Positions 8,078-16,879 of a DNA stretch of 46,850 bases are shown one piece after another (the stretch's first letter is position 1; the number at the start of each line of letters is the position of its first letter). The position numbers and the translations under genes are program-made. This stretch comes from Myxococcota bacterium (GTDB lineage: Bacteria; Myxococcota_C; UBA6777), in assembly GCA_023150835.1 (NCBI GenBank), contig JAKLKB010000108.1:1-46850 (forward strand), read 5' to 3'. A model generated the notes under the pieces. The model saw only the letters and a program-made list of their open reading frames with translations, was not told the DNA's origin and did no database searches.

Positions 8078-9490
8078 ATGCAAACAAGCTCACAGCCCCT
8101 ACCCAACCCCAAACGGAACGCAAAAGAATTCCAAAAGCCCCGTAGCGGTGACGTGATCGATCAACGCTTTCAGATTGTTGGCCGACCCTTGGGCAAAGGC
8201 GGGATGGGGACGGTGTATCGTGTTGTGGACGCTCACGGCGCGGAGTACGCGATCAAGCGCCTCGATCCTGCGCTGCGCGAAGAAAAGCGATTTGAGAAGC
8301 GTTTTCGTTTGGAGTACGAAGCCGCAGCCGACCTAAAACATCCGAATATCACGGCCTATTTAGAGCTTTTTGAAGCGCATGGCGCACTGCATATTTTGAT
8401 GGAGTTGGTGGAAGGCGTCAATCTGCGGGAGTTGATGAAAGATCAAAAAGTGTTTTCTGTTGAGGTTGCGACGGGGATCGGGCGAGCTTTGGCTCGTGCG
8501 TTGGAACATCTCCACGCGCATCGCGTGGTTCATCGCGATCTCAAACCAGAGAACGTCTTGCTCGGTCTAGACGGCACGATCAAACTCACCGACTTTGGGA
8601 TCAGCCGCGTTGAATTTGCGGGATTGACACGGACAGGAACGTTGCTTGGAACACCGCGTTATATGTCTCCTGAGCAACTGGCCGGCAAAAAAGGCGAAGA
8701 GATCGGCCCTGAAAGCGATATCTATTCTTTGGGGATCTTGTTGTATGAGCTGCTGACAGGGAAAGATCCCTATCGCCTTCGCAAAAAAGCCGAGATATTG
8801 GAAGTGATCAACATCCGCCACAACTTCGCGCCCAAACCTTTGCCCGAAGAATTGGACCCCGAGTTGCGCAAGCTGATCTTGATGATGCTTGAACGCGATC
8901 CGCAAAAACGCCCTTCTGATGCCCGTTGGATCGGCCAAGAACTTGGACGGTGGGCCAGCGATCGCAAAGATCTCAAACATGCCCTATGCCAAGAGCTTTC
9001 GCGATTTGGAAGCGTGAAAAGCCCCGCACGTCCGATGCTTTCGCCCAAACGAAAAGAAGACCCGCTGTTTCGCTGCGAAGAACCCACCGAAGCCTATCCC
9101 GAAGAAACAGCCCTCGAAGAACCCACACAAGGGCGAGAGCTATTGCCTGCTTTTTTGTTGACGCTGTCGTTTCTGTTGATCTTGTGGGGGGTTGGACTCT
9201 GGTCTGAACGCCCCCGTGTATCGGCATCTTCCGCGTCATTGGTGGGAGCTTCTACAGAAACAACGATTTCTCCCCCCCAAAAAACCGCTGCCCCGATCCC
9301 GACACCGCAAGGAAGCCCCGCACAACGCTCGGCGGCAGCACCTCCCTCGATAGGGGCCACCAAGAAACCTGCTTCTCCACCCCAAAATCGAAGATCCCAA
9401 CAACGGCGGACTCGGAGACATCGACGTCTTCGTCGTTCTCGCCAGCCTCAACGACAAGTCAAGCGGCGCAAACCAAGACGCAGCCCTTGA
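8078..9490 (+). CDS. Hanks-type Ser/Thr protein kinase, one transmembrane segment
   Basis: 470 residues from the ATG at 8078, chosen over 7931 because GAGGAGG precedes it at about 9 nt and upstream residues have no domain character. The kinase domain spans about residues 30-300: GKGGMGTVY (40-47), AIK with Lys60, HRDLKPEN (152-159), DFG (172-174) and GTPRYMSPEQ. All catalytic residues are present, so it should be active. A linker precedes one membrane helix (LLPAFLLTLSFLLILWGVGL). The outside part is short: Ser/Pro-rich, then a very basic Arg-rich tail with no sensor domain. A PP2C phosphatase gene follows 156 bp downstream, the usual kinase/phosphatase pairing. Confidence 0.93.
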   Translation: MQTSSQPLPNPKRNAKEFQKPRSGDVIDQRFQIVGRPLGKGGMGTVYRVVDAHGAEYAIKRLDPALREEKRFEKRFRLEYEAAADLKHPNITAYLELFEAHGALHILMELVEGVNLRELMKDQKVFSVEVATGIGRALARALEHLHAHRVVHRDLKPENVLLGLDGTIKLTDFGISRVEFAGLTRTGTLLGTPRYMSPEQLAGKKGEEIGPESDIYSLGILLYELLTGKDPYRLRKKAEILEVINIRHNFAPKPLPEELDPELRKLILMMLERDPQKRPSDARWIGQELGRWASDRKDLKHALCQELSRFGSVKSPARPMLSPKRKEDPLFRCEEPTEAYPEETALEEPTQGRELLPAFLLTLSFLLILWGVGLWSERPRVSASSASLVGASTETTISPPQKTAAPIPTPQGSPAQRSAAAPPSIGATKKPASPPQNRRSQQRRTRRHRRLRRSRQPQRQVKRRKPRRSP

Positions 9491-9646
9491 ACGTGGGGCT
9501 TGTCCTAGAGCAAACAACATGGCATAGACTGTTATTTGATTGAGACCACGACACGCGACAAAGAGGAAGAGCGCTTTTTGAGCTTCCATTTCCGCCGCGT
9601 ACAAACAAGACGTAGGTACCCGCCTCAGCAGCACGGAGAGTTACGG

Positions 9647-10783
9647 ATGAAGGCGTCGGACAAAAACAGACCCTTGGTTGGCCGTTGCACAGATGTCGGT
9701 AAGATCCGATCCGCCAACGAAGACAGTATGGGCGATCTGCCCATCGATCAGGGGCATGTCCTGATCGTCGCCGATGGGATGGGTGGTTACCGAGGTGGCG
9801 CCCTCGCAAGTCACCTTGTGGTCGAAGCGATCGAAGAATACTTCCGTGATGCACGTGTGGATTCTCCCGCCAAAGCCATGCGTCAAGCCATCTGCCTTGC
9901 CAACGAACGCATCTATCTGCGCGGCCAACAGGAAGAAGAACTTTCTCGGATGGGGTCGACGTGTGTCCTTGCGCTGGTGCGTAGCGGCCTCGCTTACCTC
10001 GCGCATGTGGGCGATAGTCGGATCTATCTGTTGCGCAAAAGCGGGAAACTTCAACAACTCACCCGCGATCACACCGTCGTTCAGCACTTTGTCGATGTGG
10101 GGTTGCTGAGCCCCGAAGAAGCCGATGGACACCCGGACAGCCACATCCTGAGCCGCGCTCTCGGCCCTCGCGCCCACGTCGAACCCGAACTCAGCGAATA
10201 TCCCTTGCGCCTCAAGCCCGGAGATCGGCTGCTTTTGTGCAGCGATGGTCTGACCAAGATGCTCCGTGACAAAGATATCGAAGAATTTTTACTCTTCGAG
10301 CAACACCCCCAAGGACTCTCCGAACACTTTGTGCAAGTCGCCAACGATCGCGGTGGTGAGGACAACGTCACAGTCCTGATCTATGAGTACTATCCGACAA
10401 CACAAGACGAACTTGATGCTCTCGCCAAAGCAGACGACAACCCGCCCGATGCCGTACCTTCTTCTTACGAAGAAGAAGATCTCGCCAACCTGCCAACCGC
10501 CGCCATCGATCGCGCTACCAAAAACCAACTGATGGGCGAACAGCACGAACTCGATCCTCTTCCCGAAGACGCTGCTTCTGAAGCAACTCGCCCCACCTCT
10601 GCTCTCCCAGAAGCCTCGGTGCTCTCTGACGAAACCACCGATGACTCGCCCCCTCATGAACTTCAAGCCCCTACCCAATCGTCCAAAACCTCCGATGAAC
10701 ATACCGATACGCCGTCTCCAACAACGGCTCCTCTTGACACAAACTCGCCAGCATCACCCTCGGCTTCTTCAGAAAAAAGCTAA
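9647..10783 (+). CDS. PP2C-family Ser/Thr phosphatase with acidic C-terminal tail
   Basis: 378 residues from the ATG at 9647, which has GGAG 8 nt upstream. The PP2C domain fills about residues 8-250 with the metal-binding signatures in order: ANED, VADGMGG, GSTCVLAL, HVGDSRIYLL, LLCSDGLTKML and RGGEDNVTVLI. All the acidic residues needed for the binuclear metal site are visible, so it should be an active Mn/Mg phosphatase, probably reversing phosphorylation by the kinase just upstream. The last 120 residues are an acidic Ser/Thr/Pro-rich tail without a domain or membrane helix. It is cytosolic as predicted. A promoter-like sequence lies between it and the next gene. Confidence 0.93.
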   Translation: MKASDKNRPLVGRCTDVGKIRSANEDSMGDLPIDQGHVLIVADGMGGYRGGALASHLVVEAIEEYFRDARVDSPAKAMRQAICLANERIYLRGQQEEELSRMGSTCVLALVRSGLAYLAHVGDSRIYLLRKSGKLQQLTRDHTVVQHFVDVGLLSPEEADGHPDSHILSRALGPRAHVEPELSEYPLRLKPGDRLLLCSDGLTKMLRDKDIEEFLLFEQHPQGLSEHFVQVANDRGGEDNVTVLIYEYYPTTQDELDALAKADDNPPDAVPSSYEEEDLANLPTAAIDRATKNQLMGEQHELDPLPEDAASEATRPTSALPEASVLSDETTDDSPPHELQAPTQSSKTSDEHTDTPSPTTAPLDTNSPASPSASSEKS

Positions 10784-10857
10784 CTGCATATCACAAAAAG
10801 ACCCTTGCGCTCAGCCTTTTGGCGCTTTTGTGCAACGCGCCCCACACAAGGAAGGTG

Positions 10858-10886
10858 TTGACGGATGCCGCGCAAAAAGTTAGACT
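10858..10886 (+). promoter_or_regulatory. Sigma-70-like promoter for the multidomain response protein
   Basis: TTGACG (10858-10863), a 17-bp spacer and TAGACT (10881-10886). It starts transcription near 10893, about 85 nt before the ATG at 10978, and so argues against the longer open frame beginning at 10819. Confidence 0.5.
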
Positions 10887-10977
10887 GGGTAAGTTTTCGC
10901 GACTTTCTCGCGCCGAAACATTTCTTCGTCACGGCCTGTGTTTCTATCGGTGGAAACCCAAGCAATGGGATAAATGG

Positions 10978-13473
10978 ATGCTTGACAATCAAAAGTTTGG
11001 GAAGCGTCTGGTGCAAGCGGGTGTGATCAACCAAGCCCAGCTTGACGAAGCGTTACGCCAGCAGCAAGTCCAAGAAGGACGCCTTGGAGAGATCCTTGTC
11101 CGCCTTGGATATGTTTCCGAATCCACGGTGCTTCAGTTCCTCGCTGCCGAGTTCCGCACACGCTACGTCTCGACCGAGCGTCTCGCGAAAGCTCGTATCC
11201 CCCAACAAGTCCTCGACCTGTTGCCCCTTAGCATCGCGGAACATTACCATCTCATCCCCGTCCTCTACGATCCAGAAAACAGCACCCTTTCGATCGTGAC
11301 CTCGGACCCACAAAACGAAGCCAGTCTCCGCGAAGTCCACATGATCACTCGCGTTCGCGAACTGCGCGTCTACGTCGCCCTCCAATCGGCTGTCCAAGCA
11401 GCTATCCGAAAACATTACCGAGGCGATATCAACGCTTTCGCACCGCTCCTCCAAGCCCAAGGAGGCGTTTATGCGGAAAGCCACGAGACCAATTCTCAAG
11501 CTCCCGAATACAACAATAGCCCTTACCCTGAAAGCTATAACAACGTATCTGGCGGATACAGCGGTTATTACGACGATAACCCCAACCCCCAATTTGGCGG
11601 CGCGCCCGGCACCCCTTCCCCCTATGGTCGTGGAGCCGGAGCCTACTATGATCCCTACCAACCCATCGACACCAGCAACATGCCCAGCAATATGCCCAGC
11701 ATGGGCGGGTACTCCAACACACCAAACGCTTATCCTGCCGCCGATCCTTACGCCGACAACGACGACGATGTCACGCGCATCCACGCCAATTTCCATGAAG
11801 CGCTGTATGATCCTGCCACCCAACCACCCGGACCTGCCGCTGCTCCCGTCTATCCGCCAAGCGATCCTTATGCGCAGCCTTTTGCTCCTGTTGTCCAACC
11901 CTCCACCAACCTCCTCGCGCTAACCAAGCTCTTTACCCAACGCATTCAACGCGAAAGCGCCGTGTACCGCCGCCACTTGAACCTCCAAGAACCCATCCTC
12001 CGCCTTTTGCTCAAGCGGATGAACGCAACACAATCTGAAAAAGATGCGGTATGGATGGCCTTTTATCTCCATCACATCGATAGCGAGCTACCCAAAGCCT
12101 CCCTTCTGTCGATCGCTCAAAGCGAGTCGCTCCGCACAGAAGCACTTCGGCAACACGCCGCCCACATCGAAAACTTGCGCAGTATGCGCCTCCCCACCGA
12201 AGTTCTCGATATCCTTCAGAGCGTGTATGAACGCATCGATGGGAAGGGATTCCCCCAAGGCATCAAAGGAAACGCGATCCCGATCGGTTCGCGGATTCTC
12301 GCTATCCTCGATACCTACGAACATTTGCGACTCGAACGTGATCTCAAAGGCGACGAACTCACCGAACAGATCGGCGCGCATCAAGGCTCCCTTTTTGATG
12401 TTGAACTCCTTCCTCTTGTTGGACGCGAAGTACAACGCATCCAAGACTACGAAAAAGGGACCATCCCCAACGTACTTTTGCTCGATCCAGACACGCAATT
12501 AACCACGCAACTCGAAAAAAGCCTACTCGACAAAGGGTGGTGGGTCCAAGTATGCGCCGATGCCCACGAAGCCGAAACGCTGATCCAAAAACATCGCCCT
12601 GATCTGGTGGTTTTGGATATCAAACTCCCCGATGGCGTCGATGGGTTTTCGTTCATTGAATCGATCCATAAACAATCCAGCACACCACCCGATTTCGTCT
12701 TTCTCGCTTCGCAACAGGACGAAGTTGATCGCGCAATGAGCGTAGCGCTTGATTTCTTAGCCAAATCGACAGGACTCAACCTTATCGTCGCACGCATCAA
12801 CCGCCTGATGGAGCAAGTGCGCGAACAAAAACGCCGAAAAGCCAAAAGCCAAGGCAACAAAGGTCTGACAGGCTCACTCGAACAATTGGGCCTTCCTGAT
12901 CTGCTTCAAGTCCTTTCGCAAAGCCGACGAACAGGCCGCCTGATCATCACTGCAGAAGAAGAAACAGGAATTATCTTCCTCGAAGACGGCCACATCTTCG
13001 ATGCTTCACTCAACGAGATCCAAGGCGAACACGCCGTGTATCGGTTGCTTGCGTGGGAAAAAGGCGAGTTTAGCCTTGACCCCTCGATTCGGCCTGAAAG
13101 GCGCGTGATCCACAAGTCTCTGGACGGTTTGATCCTCGACGGCTTGCGGATGATCGACGAAGCCCGTCGCGATGGAAACGATGATATCTCCTTTGGCAGC
13201 GGATTTGACGACGAATTCGCCGAAGAGGGTAGCGAAACAGGAGGCAATGAAAACGATTTTTTTGATTTATCCTCCTTCGATGAAGGCGAAGGAGGAAAGA
13301 GCGCCCACAAAGAGATCACACCCCCTCCTGTCCCAACACCCGCTCCTCCCACAAAGCGCAGCGGCGAATTCCAAGGTCTCTTCCAAGACCTCCAAGAAGG
13401 CGACTTGGAAGACGCTTTCTCCTCGACCTTCGCTGGCGACGAATCCAAAAAAACCGAATCTTCAAGCCGCTAA
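10978..13473 (+). CDS. MshEN / HD-GYP-like / receiver / PATAN signalling protein
   Basis: 831 residues. Residues 1-150 match the N-terminal domain of GspE/PilB-type ATPases (MshEN, a c-di-GMP-binding fold): FGKRLVQAGVINQAQLDEAL and GRLGEILVRLGYVSESTV. Residues 150-310 are a disordered Pro/Gly/Tyr/Asn linker. Residues 311-494 resemble HD-GYP: DGKGFPQGIKGNAIPIGSRI matches the GYP part, but the tyrosine is Phe and the HD metal-binding residues are not recognisable, so it is probably catalytically dead. Residues 498-620 are a receiver with acceptor Asp547 (VVLDIKLPDG). Residues 628-732 are a PATAN/DUF4388 domain (GLTGSLEQLGLPDLLQVL). The tail is acidic. It has no ATPase domain, so it is probably a c-di-GMP/phosphorylation-responsive scaffold. 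It follows the kinase and phosphatase genes. Confidence 0.85.
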   Translation: MLDNQKFGKRLVQAGVINQAQLDEALRQQQVQEGRLGEILVRLGYVSESTVLQFLAAEFRTRYVSTERLAKARIPQQVLDLLPLSIAEHYHLIPVLYDPENSTLSIVTSDPQNEASLREVHMITRVRELRVYVALQSAVQAAIRKHYRGDINAFAPLLQAQGGVYAESHETNSQAPEYNNSPYPESYNNVSGGYSGYYDDNPNPQFGGAPGTPSPYGRGAGAYYDPYQPIDTSNMPSNMPSMGGYSNTPNAYPAADPYADNDDDVTRIHANFHEALYDPATQPPGPAAAPVYPPSDPYAQPFAPVVQPSTNLLALTKLFTQRIQRESAVYRRHLNLQEPILRLLLKRMNATQSEKDAVWMAFYLHHIDSELPKASLLSIAQSESLRTEALRQHAAHIENLRSMRLPTEVLDILQSVYERIDGKGFPQGIKGNAIPIGSRILAILDTYEHLRLERDLKGDELTEQIGAHQGSLFDVELLPLVGREVQRIQDYEKGTIPNVLLLDPDTQLTTQLEKSLLDKGWWVQVCADAHEAETLIQKHRPDLVVLDIKLPDGVDGFSFIESIHKQSSTPPDFVFLASQQDEVDRAMSVALDFLAKSTGLNLIVARINRLMEQVREQKRRKAKSQGNKGLTGSLEQLGLPDLLQVLSQSRRTGRLIITAEEETGIIFLEDGHIFDASLNEIQGEHAVYRLLAWEKGEFSLDPSIRPERRVIHKSLDGLILDGLRMIDEARRDGNDDISFGSGFDDEFAEEGSETGGNENDFFDLSSFDEGEGGKSAHKEITPPPVPTPAPPTKRSGEFQGLFQDLQEGDLEDAFSSTFAGDESKKTESSSR

Positions 13474-13512
13474 GACGAAATCCGAGCGATGTGTACACAA
13501 AGGAGAGTACGT

Positions 13513-13667
13513 AGACGCTCGATTATAGGGCAGCCACAGGGGGCCTGCCCCCAGACGCTCGATTATAGGGCAGCCACAGGGGGCCTGCCCCTAGACGCTC
13601 GATTATAGGGCAGCCACAGGGGCCTGCCCCTACGTTTTGCGATCACGCTATGGGCGGATTCCTCATC
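13513..13667. repeat. Three 40-bp tandem repeats ending in dispersed family C
   Basis: AGACGCTCGATTATAGGGCA starts at 13513, 13553 and 13593 (exact 40-bp period). Each unit contains the GGGCAG / CTGCCC hairpin. The third runs into TACGTTTTGCGATCACGC and ATGGGCGGATT, the same continuation as at 28645. Units abut with no spacers, so this is not a CRISPR array. No gene is seen in 13474-13766. Confidence 0.9.
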
Positions 13668-13766
13668 AAATCGCGGGGCGACAAAAGCTGTTGTGGAAAC
13701 TCACCCCTGCGCGCCATCCGAAGCGGCGCATGATTCCCCCTCCAATCGTACTATCCGCCCTTTCGG

Positions 13767-15344
13767 CTATTTTCCGTCACAAACAGCACGACAGTTTTGC
13801 AACTTTTGTCGATCGCAAGCTGCCGATTCCATGCACGCCATACACTTGCCAAGAACTTCTTCGCTCAAAGGCGGTGTATTGGCTGCTTTGCGCTTGGCTT
13901 GCTCTTCTTCGTACTTTTTCACGCACTGCCCGATGATCTCCGCTTTGTTCTTTTCCACACGATCGATCATCACCTGAAAGAACCCCAATACAGAGGCTTG
14001 TTTGGGATCTTTTTTCGCAGCTTCGTATTGCGCCAAGAGGCACTGGCGTTGGTAGTCGGTGGCTTTGTTACAAAATGCCTGAATCCCCAACACTCCCGAA
14101 CCTGCGGCCACAGGAGCGGGTTCATCGCGGCGAACAGGAGCGGGTTCATCGCGGCGAACAGGAGCGGGTTCATCGCGGCGAACAGGAGCGGGTTCATCGC
14201 GGCGAACAGGAGCAGGTTCATCGCGGCGAACAGGAGCAGGTTCGACGGGAGCCGTTTTGGGAGGTGCGCAGGCTTGCGCGCAAGATGCTCGGAATTGGGG
14301 AAGGGTGGGGCATCCAAGCTGCACAAGGCAATCCAGACAGGAGCGCGAGCCGACAAAGTTGTCCGTCAGCATGGCTTTTTGGCACTGGGCTTCGATCTGT
14401 GGGTCTTGGCTGCGGAGGCTCGACTCCACGCGCTTGATCAACGCCGAAAGGAATTGTGCTGTGGCTTGGTTCTTTTTGTCTGCGCTGGTTGCGTAGGCAT
14501 GATACTGCTTTTGCATACAGAAAAGAGTGTGGCGTTGCACCGCGTAACAAAATTGTTTGGTGCTGATATCGCCCGCAGCAGCGAGACCTTCGTAAGCACT
14601 TGTCTTTTCGGGGGCTGTGACACGCGGAACGGGCGGGATCTCGACGGGGCGGCCTGCGGGTTTGGAAGGTTCAACAGGGCGTTCGACAGGAGCAACAGGG
14701 CGCTCAACGGGGCGTTCGACAGGAACAACAGGGCGCTCAACGGGGCGTTCGACAGGCACAACAGGCCGCTCAATGGGGCGTTCGACAGGCACAACAGGCC
14801 GCTCAATGGGGCGTTCGACAGGCACAACAGGCCGCTCAATGGGGCGTTCGACAGGCACAACAGGCCGCTCAACAGGTTCCGTTGCGCGAACGTCAGGCTG
14901 TTCGAGGCGTGTTACTTTGATCTGGAGCATCTCGACTTTGCCGAAAGTCAAGGAGAGACCTTTTTCGAGTTGTTCGAAGCTAAGTTCGATTTTTCCGATC
15001 AGATCGTTGCTACGCAGATCTTTGTCGTACACGGAGAGATAGACGCGCTCGTTGCCTTTGAGAACAAAGAGTCGAGAAGCATTCCATCGCGGGTTGAGAT
15101 CGTTTTGGACCACTTTTGTCGTCAAGCGCTCGCCTGCGATCTCCATCACAACGAAAGGATCGGGAAGTGTCATCTTGCCAAAGCCCGTGTCCCACCGAGC
15201 GAATCGCGATTTCTTGGGGGCGATCCGCGCTTCGACTACCGTGATCAAATAACGACCTGCGAAAGCGTCTGTGGACCAACCGAGAAAGAAGCCAAGCACC
15301 GCGACCCAACCTAGGGCGCTTTTGAATCGTCGCTTGCACTGCAT
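13767..15344 (-). CDS. Secreted C2-domain protein with duplicated Cys-rich domain
   Basis: 525 residues from the ATG at 15344, which has GGAG 8 nt before it; the 59 upstream codons lack support. A signal peptide ends AFA at residue 29. Residues 30-155 look like a C2 domain (DPFVVMEIAGERLTTKVVQN, RVYLSVYDKDLRSNDLIGKI), a Ca/lipid or protein-binding fold. Residues 156-235 are a PVVPVERPIER tandem repeat. Residues about 248-361 and 420-525 are two copies of a Cys-rich module with the order FC, C, Q..A, RVE, QC, CxxC, C, C, C. They are separated by about six DEPAPVRR repeats. Two Pro-rich linkers joining three folded units suggests an extended periplasmic or surface protein. No enzyme motif. The gene stands alone between repeats and ccmC. 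Confidence 0.82.
   Translation of the reverse strand: MQCKRRFKSALGWVAVLGFFLGWSTDAFAGRYLITVVEARIAPKKSRFARWDTGFGKMTLPDPFVVMEIAGERLTTKVVQNDLNPRWNASRLFVLKGNERVYLSVYDKDLRSNDLIGKIELSFEQLEKGLSLTFGKVEMLQIKVTRLEQPDVRATEPVERPVVPVERPIERPVVPVERPIERPVVPVERPIERPVVPVERPVERPVVPVERPVERPVAPVERPVEPSKPAGRPVEIPPVPRVTAPEKTSAYEGLAAAGDISTKQFCYAVQRHTLFCMQKQYHAYATSADKKNQATAQFLSALIKRVESSLRSQDPQIEAQCQKAMLTDNFVGSRSCLDCLVQLGCPTLPQFRASCAQACAPPKTAPVEPAPVRRDEPAPVRRDEPAPVRRDEPAPVRRDEPAPVRRDEPAPVAAGSGVLGIQAFCNKATDYQRQCLLAQYEAAKKDPKQASVLGFFQVMIDRVEKNKAEIIGQCVKKYEEEQAKRKAANTPPLSEEVLGKCMACMESAACDRQKLQNCRAVCDGK
14112..14240. repeat. 24-bp coding tandem repeat (PAPVRRDE units)
   Basis: About five near-identical 24-bp units with GGTTCATCGCGGCGAACAGG encode PAPVRRDE. 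Units differ by single bases (GAGCGGG against GAGCAGG), a sign of recent expansion. They lie between the two Cys-rich modules of the C2 protein. Confidence 0.9.
14685..14875. repeat. 33-bp coding tandem repeat (PVVPVERPIER units)
   Basis: About six 33-bp units containing GGGGCGTTCGACAGG encode PVVPVERP(I/V)ER. Three central units are nearly identical at the DNA level, so copy number is probably variable between strains. Confidence 0.9.
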
Positions 15345-15447
15345 CAATGCGTCTCCTTTGCATGAAAAGAACGATAACAAACCCCTCTCTATTTCGGGAT
15401 GCGCGTGGAGTGTGCCAGCCTCAACACCAAAGATCAAGCCCTCTTCA

Positions 15448-15537
15448 TTTTGCACGAGGGTCTTCTTTGGCGGTGTTTGTTGGCACTGCTTCTGTGGTCG
15501 CGATCGTCTCTTCTTTTGCACGAGGGTCTTCTTTGGC
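15448..15537. repeat. 24-bp direct repeat upstream of ccmC
   Basis: A 24-bp sequence containing TGCACGAGGGTCTTCTTTGG occurs at 15448-15471 and 15514-15537, period 66 bp. It lies in the 297-bp divergent region between the C2 protein and ccmC. No other structure was recognised there. Confidence 0.85.
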
Positions 15538-15641
15538 TCGCATCAAACGCTTGTTTTGGTGGATGCCTCCTTGACAGATCGGGCTTTTGCAGCCAAATAC
15601 ACCCACTGATCGAATCTGTCCTTTTTGGTATGGAGTCGCCG

Positions 15642-16352
15642 ATGCCTTCGCGTCCTTCTTGGTCTTCCTTGCTTGATCCATTGCTTTTGTTGTTGAGCGT
15701 TGTGTGTTTGAGTCTTGGTTTATGGATGGCGTTTTTTTATGCGCCATTGCTTCGGCACACAGGGCTTCCGTGGTGGTCACAAAAGATTTTTTATATCCAT
15801 TTACCCGCTGCATGGGGTGGATTGTCGGGGATGTTGCTTGTTTTGATCGGCTCCATCGCTTATCTCAATACCCGCAACGAGCGATGGGATGCTTTTGCGG
15901 TCGGATCTGCCGAAGTTTGCTTCTTGTACGGGACCATCGTCATGTCTACAGGCCCACTATGGGCGCGGCCCAGTTGGAATACCTATTGGAAATGGGAAGA
16001 TCCCCGATTGATGAGCTTTTTGGCGCTTTGGTTGGTGCTTGCCGCATACTTTGTCTTCCGCCGCTATGGTGGCCGAGGCCATCAAGTCCGTGTGGCTGCT
16101 GCTGCGCTCGGTATCGTGGGAGCGATCTCCGTCCCGTTTGTTTATCTCTCCGTCAAATTGGGCCGCTCTCTTCACCCCATGCTGAAAGTCGACGAGATCG
16201 ATCCTCGCGTCCGATTGACCCTCTGGGTCTGCAACTTTGCCTTCTTCTTCCTCTTTGTCTTTTTGATGCGTTGGCGTCGCCAACTCGAACTCCAACGCAA
16301 TCAGATCGACTACCTCCATCGCCAGATCGATGAGGCCCAATACCCCGCCTGA
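15642..16352 (+). CDS. ccmC: CcmC-like haem exporter / cytochrome c maturation membrane protein
   Basis: 236 residues from the ATG at 15642, preceded by GGAG at 6 nt; the frame is open further upstream without support. The length fits CcmC. There are about six hydrophobic helices. The tryptophan-rich periplasmic haem-handling signature of the CcmC/CcmF/CcsA family appears as SWNTYWKWEDPRLMSFL, with external His residues in YIHLPAAW and SLHPML. CcmC presents haem to CcmE for attachment to c-type cytochromes. No other ccm gene is in the window, so this copy stands apart. Two CxxCH proteins encoded at 23-26 kb would be natural clients. The C-terminus is basic and cytosolic. Confidence 0.88.
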   Translation: MPSRPSWSSLLDPLLLLLSVVCLSLGLWMAFFYAPLLRHTGLPWWSQKIFYIHLPAAWGGLSGMLLVLIGSIAYLNTRNERWDAFAVGSAEVCFLYGTIVMSTGPLWARPSWNTYWKWEDPRLMSFLALWLVLAAYFVFRRYGGRGHQVRVAAAALGIVGAISVPFVYLSVKLGRSLHPMLKVDEIDPRVRLTLWVCNFAFFFLFVFLMRWRRQLELQRNQIDYLHRQIDEAQYPA

Positions 16353-16441
16353 AACCCCTCCCCGCAAAACCACCTTCGCACAAAACAGCAAAACTCTCTT
16401 CCCGCCCAACATCCTGCTTCACGTACCACGCAAAAAAAGTC

Positions 16442-16470
16442 TTGACAAAGGAAATCGCAACGCTTATAAA
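16442..16470 (+). promoter_or_regulatory. Consensus sigma-70 promoter upstream of rho
   Basis: TTGACA (16442-16447), a 17-bp spacer and TATAAA (16465-16470). Predicted start near 16477, giving a leader of about 400 nt before rho. Confidence 0.75.
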
Positions 16471-16477
16471 CCAACCC

Positions 16478-16879
16478 ATCTCTATGCGTGGTTTTTTGAC
16501 TTTCATCAAACCAATCCCTTTCACTCTTCTCAACCTACCCAGCAATCTCGTCCATGTCCGCTAAGCCTTTATCCCCCTAATCATCCTTTCGGCACATACA
16601 GCGCGACACGAACGAAACAAACCGAGAAGCCATTTCCCAACAAAAAAGTATCATCCGTCACTTCCATAGACGTTCCCTGTGCGTGTCTTCTCGACGTTCC
16701 CAACGTCGAACCCTTTCCTACCAACGACCCGCAATCCTAACGCAACATGGCAAAATTCTTGTCATGGCATGCCTTCGCTGTGAAGCGCAAAAGACTTTGT
16801 TTCTTCATGACTTCACTCTTTCCATGTCGTAGCATCCGCCCTGTCTGCGGATCAGCCTCGAAACCTAGGAGCCATCTGT
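16478..16879 (+). other. Long untranslated leader of rho
   Basis: About 400 nt between the promoter and the rho start codon. It is C-rich and G-poor in its first two thirds (for example ACCCAGCAATCTCGTCCATG), the composition favoured by Rho utilisation sites. In many bacteria rho is autoregulated by termination within its leader. AGGAG precedes the start by 8 nt. No convincing leader peptide or riboswitch was recognised. Confidence 0.5.

Noticed and set aside
13513-13632. Possible CRISPR array
   Set aside because: Units of 40 bp abut directly with no spacers, and no cas gene is present.
13797-15314. 505-codon open frame antisense to the C2 protein
   Set aside because: Long only because the tandem repeats on the other strand lack stops; the minus-strand gene has a signal peptide, C2 domain and ribosome-binding site.
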